A DNA stretch of 64,000 nucleotides from Verrucomicrobiia bacterium (GTDB taxonomy: Bacteria; Verrucomicrobiota; Verrucomicrobiia; Opitutales; Opitutaceae): assembly GCA_011525695.1 (NCBI GenBank), contig WYBX01000138.1, positions 1 to 64,000 of the forward strand, in the 5' to 3' direction. The stretch's first letter is position 1, and each line of letters starts with the position of its first letter. The notes below the pieces were generated by a model. That model did no database searches and was not told the origin of the DNA. It saw only the letters and a program-made list of their open reading frames with translations. Shown here in pieces: positions 18,944 to 28,136 of the stretch. The position numbers were made by a program, and so were the translations under genes.

Positions 18944-19780
18944 TTACACCTGCGGCCTGCCCGACCAGGATTTCGGCGAACACCCAAACCGATTCCGGAA
19001 CGATCGATAGAAATGCGACAGATCCTGGAAACCGCATGAAAATGCGGCACCGGTGATGGAGTGATGTCCCGAACCGAGCAGTTTGGCCGCATGCTCGAGC
19101 CGTAGCTCATTCAATCGCTGAAGGAAGCTTTGCCCTGTCAGGCGCCGGAAATGGGAGCTGAAAGCGCGACGGGAGATTCCTGCGAGGGCTGCGGCGCGGT
19201 CGAGGCTCCAGGGTTCGAAAAACGACGCCTCGAGCTCGCGCGCCACAAAATGCACGCGCGTTCCCACGTCGCTGAACTGGCTGGGCGCCGGAAGACGAAG
19301 GAGATAGAGGAGGATTCGTGACGCGAGCGTCCTTGTTGCGACCTGCCAGCCCGGCCGTTTCCCGATCTGCTCGACCATCGCCTGGCGCCACAAGCTTTCG
19401 ATCTGTCGCTGCCACACCTTGTCGAGATGTAACACGGCCACATCGGCGGGAGACAGTGCCCGCCACACCTCGGCGGTTTCGCGATCCCGATCAAACACTT
19501 CCGTCGCAATGCACAGCAGCAGAAGCGTCGAGGGTGTCAGATCGCACAAGCGATGCTCGAGCTCCGCCGGCACCAGTGCCAGGGATGCCGGCCCGAGCGG
19601 GGTCGAGCGGCGGTTCACCGCTTGCTCGAGGGAAGTGCGTCCGTCGAGCACGTAAAGACACTTGTGGAAGGGATCGCGGCGCCACTGCATCTCGAACTGC
19701 GCGGCGTGGACACTTTCGGCAAAGTAAACGCCGACTGGCGGAAGCGACACCGAGATGGGGCGACTCACGGTTGTGGGCAT
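18944..19780 (-). CDS. AraC-family transcriptional regulator
   Basis: A 278-residue regulator with an N-terminal cupin-like ligand domain (about 20-150) and a C-terminal double helix-turn-helix (about 180-275). The second helix-turn-helix is seen in SITGAAFSCGFQDLSHFYRSFRNRFGCSPKSW, the AraC signature region. I placed the start at the ATG at 19780. The gene is divergent from the corrinoid methyl-transfer operon with only 79 bases between the start codons, so it is the obvious candidate to control that operon; the inducer would be the unknown methyl donor. That role is inferred from position only. Confidence 0.88.
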   Translation of the reverse strand: MPTTVSRPISVSLPPVGVYFAESVHAAQFEMQWRRDPFHKCLYVLDGRTSLEQAVNRRSTPLGPASLALVPAELEHRLCDLTPSTLLLLCIATEVFDRDRETAEVWRALSPADVAVLHLDKVWQRQIESLWRQAMVEQIGKRPGWQVATRTLASRILLYLLRLPAPSQFSDVGTRVHFVARELEASFFEPWSLDRAAALAGISRRAFSSHFRRLTGQSFLQRLNELRLEHAAKLLGSGHHSITGAAFSCGFQDLSHFYRSFRNRFGCSPKSWSGRPQV

Positions 19781-19859
19781 TGGGTGTGCCCGAATTGCAA
19801 CAGATCCGAGCCCAAGCCGCCAAGACGAACCAGCGGATTCATGCAAGATTACTGCCACG

Positions 19860-20921
19860 ATGTTCCTTGCTGTTCCCCCGCCCGCCAGGCGCTCCGAGGT
19901 TGAATCGGTCCTGCGCTGCACCGCCGCTCGCGTGCCTCCGCTGTTTCTTCCCGCCATCTACGAGCACAAAGCCTCGTTCATCGGCAGCACGCCGTCGGCC
20001 ATCTCCCGGAGCGCCGATCTGCTGACCCGCGCCATGCTCGCGGAATACCAGGCGCTCGGCGCCGACGGGCTCGTCGTCGGCGTGGACGTCTACAATCTCG
20101 AGGCGGAGGCGGCCGGTTGCACGGTCACTTTCTACGAAGGCAGCGATACCAGCATCCCCGGCATCAAGCCAGGCAATCACATCGTGCATCCTGGCGACGA
20201 TCTCTCCCACGCCCCCGTGCCCAATCCGCTGCGCGACGGCCGGATGCCCGTGAACATCGAGGCAGCGCGCCGCGTGCGCCGCGAAGTGGGTGATGATTAC
20301 TGGCTCCGGGGTGCCATCTCGGGTCCGTTCTCGCTCGCCATCTCCCTGGTCGGCGCCGAGGCGCTGTTTCTCGCCTGCCTCGATCAGCCGGCGTGGGTGC
20401 ATCAGGTGTTAGAATACTCCGGCCGGATCATCAAGGCGTTCGGGCGGGCATACATTGACGCGGGGGCCGAGCTCATCGTCTTCGACTCGCAGGCCTCGCC
20501 CGAATTGCTCTCGCCGCCCATGTACGAGGAATTCGTGCTGCCGGTCACGGCCGATCTGGCGCAATGGGCCGCGGCGCAGGGCATCCGCGACCTTCCCTTG
20601 ATCATCGGCGGCAACACGACCCCGATCGCCGAACTCCAGATCCGGACCGGCTGCAACAACCTGCTCTGCGATTTCACGGGCGACTTCGACGAGTGGGCAG
20701 CGCAGTGCCGCGCCGCCGGCCGCGCCCTCCGGCGCAACATCTCGCCCCGGCTGCTCGAGACGTCCACTCCCGACGAGATCTACACCGTTGCCCGCCGGGA
20801 GGTCGAGCGCGGCCGGGATCTCCCCGGATTCATCATGGGCACGGCCGTCGTTCCCTTCGGCACCCCCACAGAGAACATCCTTGCCGTGAAACGGGCGTGT
20901 CTCGACGCCGCCACCGCCTGA
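19860..20921 (+). CDS. UroD-family corrinoid methyltransferase
   Basis: A 353-residue protein of the uroporphyrinogen decarboxylase fold used by MtaA, CmuA and acetogen O-demethylase MtvB-type methyltransferases, which move a methyl group between a substrate and a corrinoid protein. Family features include GADGLVVGVDVYNLEAEAAG, AISGPFSLAISLVG, AELIVFDSQASPELLSP and the C-terminal GTAVVPFGTPTENI. It is not the haem enzyme, judging by its operon. Where MtaA and CmuA have His-x-Cys zinc ligands (LHICGN-like), this protein reads LIIGGN (247-252), so that motif is absent. It is followed at 6 bases by its corrinoid partner. The methyl donor is unknown. Confidence 0.85.
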   Translation: MFLAVPPPARRSEVESVLRCTAARVPPLFLPAIYEHKASFIGSTPSAISRSADLLTRAMLAEYQALGADGLVVGVDVYNLEAEAAGCTVTFYEGSDTSIPGIKPGNHIVHPGDDLSHAPVPNPLRDGRMPVNIEAARRVRREVGDDYWLRGAISGPFSLAISLVGAEALFLACLDQPAWVHQVLEYSGRIIKAFGRAYIDAGAELIVFDSQASPELLSPPMYEEFVLPVTADLAQWAAAQGIRDLPLIIGGNTTPIAELQIRTGCNNLLCDFTGDFDEWAAQCRAAGRALRRNISPRLLETSTPDEIYTVARREVERGRDLPGFIMGTAVVPFGTPTENILAVKRACLDAATA

Positions 20922-20927
20922 GCCGCC

Positions 20928-21572
20928 ATGATCGACTACGCGCAGATAAACCAGATGCTCTACGAGGGTAATGCCCGCGAGGTCGAACGGCTTGTGCGCG
21001 AGGCCCTCGCGGAAGCGCGGCCCGTCAGCGAGATTCTCAACGAGGGGCTGATCGCCGGCATGGCCGTGGTGGGAGAGGATTTCAAATACAACATCCTCTA
21101 CGTTCCTGAAGTCCTGGTCGCCGCGCGGGCGATGAAGGCCGGGCTCGCAATCCTGAAGCCGCTGCTCGTCGCCAGCGCCACTGAGAATCCGCCGCGCGGC
21201 ACCCTCGTCATCGGCACGGTCAAGGGCGACCTCCACGACATCGGCAAGAACCTGGTGTGCATGATGGCGGAAGGTGCCGGCTTCAAGGTGGTCGATCTCG
21301 GCGTCGACCAGCCCGCCGAGCGTTTCCTGGAGGCGGCCGTCGAACATCGCGCCGACATCGTGGGCATGAGCGCGCTCCTGACGACCACCATGCCGTACAT
21401 GAAGGTTGTCATCGACGCCTTCCAGGCGCGGCCGGAACTTGCCGGCGTCAAGCTCGCGGTGGGAGGGGCCCCAGTGAACCGGATGTTCGCCGATGAAATC
21501 GGCGCGGATGGCTACGGACCGGACGCTCCGAGCAGCGTCGAGATGTTCCTCAAGTTCGTCGGCGCCACCTGA
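20928..21572 (+). CDS. Corrinoid (B12-binding) methyl carrier protein
   Basis: A 214-residue carrier of the MtaC/MtbC/MtvC type. The N-terminal helical cap (about 5-85) is followed by a B12-binding Rossmann domain with the signature GDLHDIGKN, whose His103 is the lower cobalt ligand, then SALLTTTM and GGAPVNRMFADEIGADGYGPDA. It accepts the methyl group from the UroD-family enzyme and passes it to tetrahydrofolate by means of the pterin methyltransferase at 23156-24091. The start ATG is at 20928, just after the upstream stop codon. Confidence 0.95.
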   Translation: MIDYAQINQMLYEGNAREVERLVREALAEARPVSEILNEGLIAGMAVVGEDFKYNILYVPEVLVAARAMKAGLAILKPLLVASATENPPRGTLVIGTVKGDLHDIGKNLVCMMAEGAGFKVVDLGVDQPAERFLEAAVEHRADIVGMSALLTTTMPYMKVVIDAFQARPELAGVKLAVGGAPVNRMFADEIGADGYGPDAPSSVEMFLKFVGAT

Positions 21573-21576
21573 ACCC

Positions 21577-23163
21577 ATGACCGACCTGCAGCGTAAGCTC
21601 GAACAAACGCGCGATTTCGTGATCGGCGCCGAGCTGGTCTCGACCCGCGGGACCGTCGCCGAGACCCACGCCGCCCGCACCGTCGGCTTTGCCCGTGATC
21701 TCGCCTCCTGCCGCCGCGCCGACTGGGTGTCGATCACGGACAATGCCGGCGGCAACCCAATGCTCGCTCCCGCCGCCCTCGGCGCGCCGTTTCGCGATTC
21801 GGGCCGTGAGGTCGTGATTCATCTCTCGTGCAAGGATTTCAACCGGAACGGGCTCGAGTCGGAGGCATGGCACCTGGCGAGCGAGGGATTCCACAATCTC
21901 CTGGTGCTCACCGGCGACGCCGCCGGTACCGGGATCGCCGGCGGCGCGCGGCCCGTCTTCGACATCGATTCGGTCGGACTGCTCTGGCTGCTCGCGCAGA
22001 TGAACGCCGGGCTCGACGTCACGCGCCCGGGCGCCCGCCGGCCCGTGCGGCTCGCCGCGACCCATTTCTACCCGGGCTGTGTCGTCACCAACTTCAAGCT
22101 GCACGAGAACGAAGTCGTCCCCCAGCTCCTGAAACTCGAGCGGAAGCTCGCCGCCGGCGCCCGCTGGGTCGTGAATCAGATTGGCTACGACGCGCGGAAG
22201 ATGTCGGAGTTGATCGCCTGGGTCCGGGGCCGTGGACTCGGTCACGTTCCGCTCATCGGGAACGTCTACGTCCTGAACCCTGCCGTCGCCCGGCTTTTTC
22301 GCGCCCGAAGGATCCCCGGGGTGGTGATCTCCGATGAACTGGCCCGGCTTTGCGAGCGCCAGGAGGCCAGCCCTGATCGCGGCCGCGGCTTCTTCCTCGA
22401 GCTGGCCGCCCGTCAGCTTGCGGTGTACCGGGGACTTGGGTACCGCGGCGGATACATCGGCGGCGTGCACACGATCGAGGAATTCGAACGGGTGCTCGAA
22501 CTCGAATCCCGTTTCGCGCCCGCTGACTGGAAAAGCTTCGCCCGCGAGATCCGCTTTTCCCGACCCGGCGAATTCTTCCTCTACGGGGAGGATCCCGTCA
22601 CCGGGCTCGCCGATCCCTCGGCACCGGTCGCCACGCCCGCGGGACGCCGCGAGTTCAGCTATCGGTTCTCGAAATTCGCGCACGACGCCCTCTTCACTCC
22701 GGGTCGCGCCGGCTGGAACCTCGGCGCTGCGTTCGTCCGCCGGTCCCGCGATGATCGGCAGGGGCCGCCTGCCCTGCGTGTGCTCGAGCACTTGGGCAAG
22801 GCGGCGTTCTTTCGCTGTCGCGATTGCGGCGACTGTTCCCTCCCTGAGACCGCCTATCTTTGTCCCGAGTCAGCGTGCGCCAAGAACCAGCGCAACGGAC
22901 CCTGCGGCGGCACGCGCGACGGCCAGTGCGAGGTCGGCGACTTCGAGTGCATCTGGGCCCGCGCCTACGACCGGCTCAAGGCCGAAGGCCGCGCCGATCA
23001 CCTGCTCGAGCACGCTCCCGTCCTGCAGGACCAGTCCCTCAGGGGCACCTCGAGCTGGGCCAATGCCTGGCTCGGGCGGGACCACCGGGCACACCGGCAC
23101 CCGAATGCGCCTTCCGCAGCTCCTTGCACCGCCCCGCTGGCACCCTCCGCTGTTCATGAATGA
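21577..23163 (+). CDS. MetF-like methylenetetrahydrofolate reductase fused to Cys-rich C-terminal domain
   Basis: A 528-residue fusion. Residues about 10-320 form the MTHFR TIM barrel (IGAELVSTRGT, LLVLTGDAAGTG, HFYPGCVVTNFKLHENE). Residues about 405-470 form a MetV/MTHFR C-terminal-type domain with cysteines at 414, 417, 420, 429, 434, 443, 451 and 458 that probably bind iron-sulfur clusters or zinc. In acetogens these parts are usually separate MetF and MetV proteins. The reaction interconverts methyl- and methylene-tetrahydrofolate, probably in the oxidative direction here. The end overlaps the next gene by 8 bases. Confidence 0.88.
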   Translation: MTDLQRKLEQTRDFVIGAELVSTRGTVAETHAARTVGFARDLASCRRADWVSITDNAGGNPMLAPAALGAPFRDSGREVVIHLSCKDFNRNGLESEAWHLASEGFHNLLVLTGDAAGTGIAGGARPVFDIDSVGLLWLLAQMNAGLDVTRPGARRPVRLAATHFYPGCVVTNFKLHENEVVPQLLKLERKLAAGARWVVNQIGYDARKMSELIAWVRGRGLGHVPLIGNVYVLNPAVARLFRARRIPGVVISDELARLCERQEASPDRGRGFFLELAARQLAVYRGLGYRGGYIGGVHTIEEFERVLELESRFAPADWKSFAREIRFSRPGEFFLYGEDPVTGLADPSAPVATPAGRREFSYRFSKFAHDALFTPGRAGWNLGAAFVRRSRDDRQGPPALRVLEHLGKAAFFRCRDCGDCSLPETAYLCPESACAKNQRNGPCGGTRDGQCEVGDFECIWARAYDRLKAEGRADHLLEHAPVLQDQSLRGTSSWANAWLGRDHRAHRHPNAPSAAPCTAPLAPSAVHE

Positions 23164-24091
23164 AACCCCGCAGATCCGCGTCATCGGCGAACTGATCAAC
23201 AATGCCTACGGCCGCGCCCGCACGGCATGGGAGCGGCGCGACCTCGACGGATACCAGGCGCTGGCCCGGCTCCAGGCGGACGGCGGGGCCGAGGCCATCA
23301 ATGTCAACGTCGACGGCACGCAGCGCACCTCGGTCCGCCCGGCCGAGATGCTCGAATTCCTTCCGCGGCTGATCCCCGCCCTGCAGGAGGCCACCGACGC
23401 CGCACTTTGTATCGACAACCCGGACATTGAATACCACCGGACGGCCCTGCGGGCTCTCGATCGATCGAAGTGCCGCGCCAAGCCGATTCTCAACTCCCTG
23501 GCCGCCTCGCGGCACCGGCTCGACGAGATGATCGCGCTCGTACGCGAACACGATCTGCGCTGCATCGTGATGGCCTCCGAGCGCTTCCTGCAGGGTGGCG
23601 GCAGCGCCCAGAGCCTCGACCCGCGAGACAGCTATGAGACGGTGAGGATATTCGTCGACCGCCTCGTCAGCGAGGCGGGCCGCACCCTCGACGACATCAT
23701 CATCGACCCAGGTCTCGCTCCGGTCGGTGCCGATACCTACGGCCTGGTTAACATCGGGCTCGATACGCTGCGACTCTGCGCAGCCGACCTCCATCTCCGG
23801 GGACTGCATTTCTCGGTGGGTCTCTCCAACTTCGCCTGGGGAACGCCGAAATCGGTCCGGCACCGATTGGAGCGAGCCTATCTCACCCTGGCCGGCCGGT
23901 TCGGGCTCGATTTCGCACTGGCCAATGTCGAGCAGAACGCGGCACCGCTGCCAGCCGACGATCCCATCGTGGGTCAGCTCGAATCCGCGCTGCTTGCGGG
24001 CCGTCGCATCAACGGAGAATCGGCCGAGGAAGCAGGATTCCGGCAGGCCGAGAAAATCATGGATATCTGCAACGCCTGTGCCGAGACATGA
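23156..24091 (+). CDS. Methylcorrinoid:tetrahydrofolate methyltransferase (MeTr/AcsE-like)
   Basis: A 311-residue pterin-binding TIM-barrel protein of the dihydropteroate-synthase-like superfamily that includes AcsE, MtvA and the MetH folate domain. Visible elements are IGELINNAYGRA at the N terminus, AEAINVNVDG, ALCIDNPD, KPILNSLAAS, DDIIIDPGLAPVG and SVGLSNFAWG. It should transfer the methyl group from the corrinoid protein to tetrahydrofolate. The start ATG at 23156 lies within the final codons of the reductase gene, and the end overlaps the amidohydrolase gene as ATGA. Confidence 0.92.
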   Translation: MNETPQIRVIGELINNAYGRARTAWERRDLDGYQALARLQADGGAEAINVNVDGTQRTSVRPAEMLEFLPRLIPALQEATDAALCIDNPDIEYHRTALRALDRSKCRAKPILNSLAASRHRLDEMIALVREHDLRCIVMASERFLQGGGSAQSLDPRDSYETVRIFVDRLVSEAGRTLDDIIIDPGLAPVGADTYGLVNIGLDTLRLCAADLHLRGLHFSVGLSNFAWGTPKSVRHRLERAYLTLAGRFGLDFALANVEQNAAPLPADDPIVGQLESALLAGRRINGESAEEAGFRQAEKIMDICNACAET

Positions 24092-25380
24092 GCGCAATCC
24101 TTTCCGAGATCGACCCCGCGTCCTTGCAGGCGAAATCCCTCCGGCCGGTGTGGCTTCGGGTCGGCTGGCTCTTCGACGGTGAGCAAGTCGTCCGCGACGC
24201 ACATCTCGTCTATGATGACCTCGCGATCCGCCACGCGGGTGCGGCATCACCTCCCGCGACGGCGATCCGCTCCGGCCAGGACGAGCCCGACCTGCACCTG
24301 CCTGGGTCCACGATCCTGCCGGGTCTCATCGAGAGCCATGCTCATTTGTTTCTCGAAGGCGGTGAAAAAAGGCCCGATGTGCGTGCCCGGCAGTTCACCC
24401 GGACCGATTCTGAACTGCTGGCCGACGCGGAACGCCGGCTTCCGCGGATCCTCCGGCTGGGCGTCACCGCAATTCGCGACGCCGGTGATCGCAACGGCGT
24501 CGGCTTGGCGCTCCAGCGGCGGTACCGGATGCACTCCCCGACCACGGTGCCCTACCTCGACAGTCCGGGTGCGGCGATTCACCACCGCGGCCGATATGGC
24601 GCGTTCATGGGACGCGCCGTCGAGGACGACGGATCGCTCGATCGCGCCATTGCCGCGCGTGTCGGGGACGGTGCCCACCGGATCAAGCTCCTCGCAACCG
24701 GCATCATTAATTTCGAGAAGGGCGCGGTGACCGCCAAGCCGCAGATGCCGGCGGAAGAGCTCCTCCGCGCCGTGAGTCTCGCCCGCGCGCATGGCCGGCA
24801 GACATTCGCCCACTGTTCCGGGGCCGACGGCGTCGACAACTGCCTCGCTGCCGGTGTCGACAGCATCGAACACGGATTCTTCGTGAACGAGGAGCAGCTG
24901 GCCCGGATGCGCGACCGCGACATCGCCTGGGTCCCGACGTTCGCGCCGGTGCAATTCCAGCTGGATCACGCGGCAGCGCTCGGCTGGGACACCCGGGTGC
25001 AGGAGCAGCTCAGGCGAATTCTCGACGCGCATGCGCGCAGCCTCGCCCACGCCGCGCGGATTGGGGTTCGGATCGTCGCCGGCAGCGATGCCGGCTCCCA
25101 GGGCGTGCCGCACGGGCACGGGTTTCTGCGCGAGCTCGAGTTGATGGAATCCGCGGGCCTGAGCGCCGTGCAGGTGCTGCACGCCGCCACCGGTGCTCCG
25201 GCGGCACGGCTGCAGTTCGCCGAGGATTTCGGCGTTCTGCGCCGCGCGGCAAAGGCACGTTTTTTGATTACTCCCGCCTCCGTCCTGCAAAGCGTGAGCC
25301 ATCTCCGGGTTGCGGCAATCGTCGTCTTCGACGGAACGGCTCACGCTGGCGGAGACAATCCGGCCGAGCCCGGACTCTAG
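24088..25380 (+). CDS. Amidohydrolase-superfamily hydrolase
   Basis: A 430-residue metal-dependent hydrolase. The first metal pair is HxH at 84 and 86 (ESHAHLF). The bridging lysine is in HRIKLLATG, later histidines are in FAHCSG and IEHGFF, and the catalytic Asp is in AGSDAGS, so a binuclear site is likely. The start overlaps the methyltransferase gene as ATGA. It may hydrolyse an amide, lactone or carbamate in the precursor or product of the demethylation pathway. No signal peptide is present, so it acts in the cytoplasm. Specific substrate unknown. Confidence 0.88.
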   Translation: MSAILSEIDPASLQAKSLRPVWLRVGWLFDGEQVVRDAHLVYDDLAIRHAGAASPPATAIRSGQDEPDLHLPGSTILPGLIESHAHLFLEGGEKRPDVRARQFTRTDSELLADAERRLPRILRLGVTAIRDAGDRNGVGLALQRRYRMHSPTTVPYLDSPGAAIHHRGRYGAFMGRAVEDDGSLDRAIAARVGDGAHRIKLLATGIINFEKGAVTAKPQMPAEELLRAVSLARAHGRQTFAHCSGADGVDNCLAAGVDSIEHGFFVNEEQLARMRDRDIAWVPTFAPVQFQLDHAAALGWDTRVQEQLRRILDAHARSLAHAARIGVRIVAGSDAGSQGVPHGHGFLRELELMESAGLSAVQVLHAATGAPAARLQFAEDFGVLRRAAKARFLITPASVLQSVSHLRVAAIVVFDGTAHAGGDNPAEPGL

Positions 25381-25420
25381 GAGGAGTCCTGCGACGGCTT
25401 AGTCCATCCCGACGACTCCC

Positions 25421-27067
25421 ATGGCCGCCACCCTTTCGATCAACTCGCGATCCGCCGCGTTTGCTTCCGGAGTCACCGTTTTTGACGCGGCGGAAAGCCT
25501 GGGAGTGGCGGTGCCGTCCTCCTGCCGGAAGCAGGGCAAGTGTCGTGAATGCCTCGTCGAGATCTGTCACGGGATGGAACTCCTCTCCCCGCGCACGCCC
25601 GAGGAACTGCCGCTCCAGGGCGGGTTCCGGCTTGCCTGCCGCAGCACGATTGCCGCATCCGACGGAAGGATCGATGGCCGGCTGCTGCGGCGGGGCGGAC
25701 TGCGAATCGAGGACTCGGCGCGAAACCTGCCGGGAGGCGATGCCAGCCGTGTGCCGCTCGATCCGCCGGTGGTGCGGGACGGCGATCGGATTCTCCGTGA
25801 CGGCGCAGAAATCGCGCGGGACGCCGGCCCGCTGCATGGGGTGGCCATCGACGTTGGCACCACGACGGTCGTCGTGCGTGCGCACGATCTGGAGACCGGT
25901 GCGCTCCTCGCGACAGTCGCCTTCGAAAATCCCCAGCGGTTCGGCGGAACGGACGTGCTGGCGCGGGTGCAGTTCGACACCGACAACCCGGGCCGGCTCC
26001 TCCAACGCACGCTGCTCGGCTATGTCGCGCGGGCCGTCCGCGAACTGCCCGTCGTTCCGACTTCCATTTTCGAATACGCGGTGGCGGGCAACTCCACCAT
26101 GCGCGATCTATTCTTTGGGCTCGACGTGCGTCCGATCGGCCAGCGGCCTTATCGCTCGACCACCGAGCAGGAGCTGCGCGACGGCCGCCGCGCCACGACC
26201 GCGCTGGACGCGCCCGCGGCTGCCCTGCGGCTTCCCGGCCATCCCGCGGCGCGCGTCTACGGGCTGCCGCTCGTCAGCGGCCATGTCGGCGCCGATGCCG
26301 CCGCCACGCTGCTCGCCCTCGAACCCCATCGCTCGAACCGGCTCGTGGCGATCATGGACCTCGGTACCAACACCGAACTGTTTCTCGGCCATCGCGGACG
26401 GTTGCTCTGCGCCTCCTGCCCTGCCGGTCCGGCGTTCGAGGGGAGAGGAATCACCTGCGGCATGCCGGCGTTCGACGGCGCAATTGCCCGCGTCCGGTTG
26501 GGCGACTCAGGCGAGGCCCACTGCAAGGTGATCGGCGATGGGCCTCCCGCGGGGCTCTGCGGTTCGGGACTGGTGGATTTGCTCGCAGAGCTCTTCCGTA
26601 CGGAGCGCATCAATCGCTTCGGTCGGTTCGAGGACGGCAGCAACGCGTTCGTCGCCGATGCCGCGCACCGAATCCTCCTCCATGAGAGCGACATCAACGA
26701 GCTCGCGCAGGCGAAAGCAGCCAACGTGGCCGGACTGCAGATTCTCCTGCGGCAATTCGGCTGCGTCGCGGCTGACATCGAGTGCTTCTATCTTGCCGGG
26801 GGCTTTGGACAGCATCTGGATGCGGTCGCCGCACGCCGGATCGGACTCATTCCGAATCTCCCGGATGGGCGTATCGTCCCGGTGGGCAACGCCGCGATCG
26901 AGGGGACTACCCGCGCCCTGCTTTCGGTCGGCCGTCGTCGGGAGCTCGAGCAGCTCGTTGCTTCGATTCGCCACGTCGAGCTTGAATCGGATCCCGAGTT
27001 CTTCGACCAATTCGTGTCCGGCTGCCAGTTCGGCCCGTTGGATACGCCGGAGGAGGTGTCCGCATGA
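25421..27067 (+). CDS. Reductive activator of corrinoid proteins (2Fe-2S + ASKHA, RACE type)
   Basis: A 548-residue activator. The N-terminal ferredoxin-like domain has Cys35, Cys41, Cys44 and Cys73 for a [2Fe-2S] cluster. The ASKHA ATPase domain begins about residue 142 (AIDVGTTTVVV) and includes AVAGNSTMRDLFFG, AIMDLGTNTELFL, GPAFEGRGITCGM and YLAGGFGQHLD, the pattern of DUF4445/RACE proteins. It restores accidentally oxidised Co(II) to active Co(I) with ATP hydrolysis, which such corrinoid pathways need. It begins 40 bases after the amidohydrolase gene and ends with an ATGA overlap into the next gene. Confidence 0.93.
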   Translation: MAATLSINSRSAAFASGVTVFDAAESLGVAVPSSCRKQGKCRECLVEICHGMELLSPRTPEELPLQGGFRLACRSTIAASDGRIDGRLLRRGGLRIEDSARNLPGGDASRVPLDPPVVRDGDRILRDGAEIARDAGPLHGVAIDVGTTTVVVRAHDLETGALLATVAFENPQRFGGTDVLARVQFDTDNPGRLLQRTLLGYVARAVRELPVVPTSIFEYAVAGNSTMRDLFFGLDVRPIGQRPYRSTTEQELRDGRRATTALDAPAAALRLPGHPAARVYGLPLVSGHVGADAAATLLALEPHRSNRLVAIMDLGTNTELFLGHRGRLLCASCPAGPAFEGRGITCGMPAFDGAIARVRLGDSGEAHCKVIGDGPPAGLCGSGLVDLLAELFRTERINRFGRFEDGSNAFVADAAHRILLHESDINELAQAKAANVAGLQILLRQFGCVAADIECFYLAGGFGQHLDAVAARRIGLIPNLPDGRIVPVGNAAIEGTTRALLSVGRRRELEQLVASIRHVELESDPEFFDQFVSGCQFGPLDTPEEVSA

Positions 27068-27681
27068 TCTGGGCCGAACGGAACTGTCTGCCGGCCGTCC
27101 GCGACGGGGATTTCAAGCGCTTTCTGCGCTTTCCGCCGCACCGCTCCTTGTCGGGAGCCGTGGCCGAAACGGCGAACTGGGCGCGGACGTGGTACGCCAC
27201 CCATGGTCAGCCCTGGTGCTGCGCCATCGCAGTTCCCGAGTTGTTTGCGGTTCCGGGAGATTCGGAGGAACCCCTGGCTCATCCGCTCCACGACCAGCCC
27301 GACGCCGTCCTGGTTGCTGCGAGCGCCGGACCCGAGGCGGAAGCCGAGGCACGGAGACGTTGGTTGGAGGCAGAACCGGATCGGTACTATTTCCTCGAGT
27401 GCTACGCGGCGGCAGTGGTGGATGCGCTCGTGTCCGACGCGGCGCGGCGGCTTGTCGCGGCCGGCCGAATTTCCGTGTCGGCCAGGTTCCGGCATTGTCC
27501 CGGCTATCGCGGCTGGCCCGTTGCAGACAATGCCGTGCTGGTGCGCCGGCTGCAGCGGCTTCCCCTGCCCGGTCCGATGGCGGCCCTGGAGTCGGGCATG
27601 CTGTCGCCCAAGGCGTCGCAGGTGGCGTGTTTCGGACTGGCTTCGGTCCGCGTTCCGCCGCGGGTCGCGATGGCAACATGA
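27064..27681 (+). CDS. MetH reactivation-domain-like protein
   Basis: A 205-residue protein. Its second half resembles the S-adenosylmethionine-binding activation domain of B12-dependent methionine synthase: a helix YYFLECYAAAVVDALVSDAARRL, then RHCPGYRGWPVADN, and ALESGMLSPKASQVACFGL, matching the usual SPGY and TES-M-P-K-S-V pattern. Stand-alone proteins of this type occur beside corrinoid methyltransferases, where they may assist corrinoid reactivation or binding. The gene overlaps its neighbours by ATGA at both ends. The first 70 residues are unassigned. Similarity was judged by eye. Confidence 0.72.
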   Translation: MIWAERNCLPAVRDGDFKRFLRFPPHRSLSGAVAETANWARTWYATHGQPWCCAIAVPELFAVPGDSEEPLAHPLHDQPDAVLVAASAGPEAEAEARRRWLEAEPDRYYFLECYAAAVVDALVSDAARRLVAAGRISVSARFRHCPGYRGWPVADNAVLVRRLQRLPLPGPMAALESGMLSPKASQVACFGLASVRVPPRVAMAT

Positions 27682-28136
27682 ACGCGACCGAGACCTACGC
27701 ATTCCCGGCACGGGCCCTGCGTCGTTGGCGGGACGAGCGGCTCACGCTGGTGCCAGAGGATGGTGGCGGGGTGCGGGCATTGTTCGCCTTCGAAGGGAGC
27801 ACGTGCGGGAATGTCGCCTTCCGGCTGGTCTACGCGGTCCGACTCGCGCCCGCCTCGGATCAGCACCGGATCCTCGCGCTGAGCTGCGCGCCTGAGGTGG
27901 GCGACGACGGTCACACCCGGACCTGCGATTACCTGGCTGGACCGCAGGAAATGCTCCGCCGGATTGGCGACGAACCGCCGCTCCGGGGCGCGCCGCTGGA
28001 GGCGGTGCTGCACTGGCAGCCGCCGCGCTCTCCGGCCGGTTGCCTCTGCACGGCTGCAAGCCGGGCACACAAATGGCTGGCCGTGCTCCAGACCGTACAC
28101 TTTGCGCTGGAACCTGCGCGCCACCTCCCGTCATGA
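27678..28136 (+). CDS. Uncharacterised Cys-containing protein of the methyl-transfer operon
   Basis: A 152-residue cytoplasmic protein I do not recognise. Several cysteines and histidines recur in short motifs: STCGN (about 43-47), LSCAP and HTRTCDYL (about 75-95), and GCLCTAASRAHKW near 128. These could form a metal or iron-sulfur site, but this is only a suggestion. Start and stop codons overlap both neighbours as ATGA, so it is certainly part of the polycistron. Placement directly after two corrinoid-reactivation proteins suggests an accessory role in maturation or electron supply. Confidence 0.75.
   Translation: MNATETYAFPARALRRWRDERLTLVPEDGGGVRALFAFEGSTCGNVAFRLVYAVRLAPASDQHRILALSCAPEVGDDGHTRTCDYLAGPQEMLRRIGDEPPLRGAPLEAVLHWQPPRSPAGCLCTAASRAHKWLAVLQTVHFALEPARHLPS

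Noticed and set aside
19781..19859. Cobalamin riboswitch in front of the corrinoid operon
   Set aside because: The gap is only 79 bases and lacks a convincing B12 box, too short for the known fold.
19860..20921. Haem-pathway uroporphyrinogen decarboxylase (hemE)
   Set aside because: Its operon with corrinoid, MeTr, MetF and RACE proteins shows it to be a methyltransferase-type relative.
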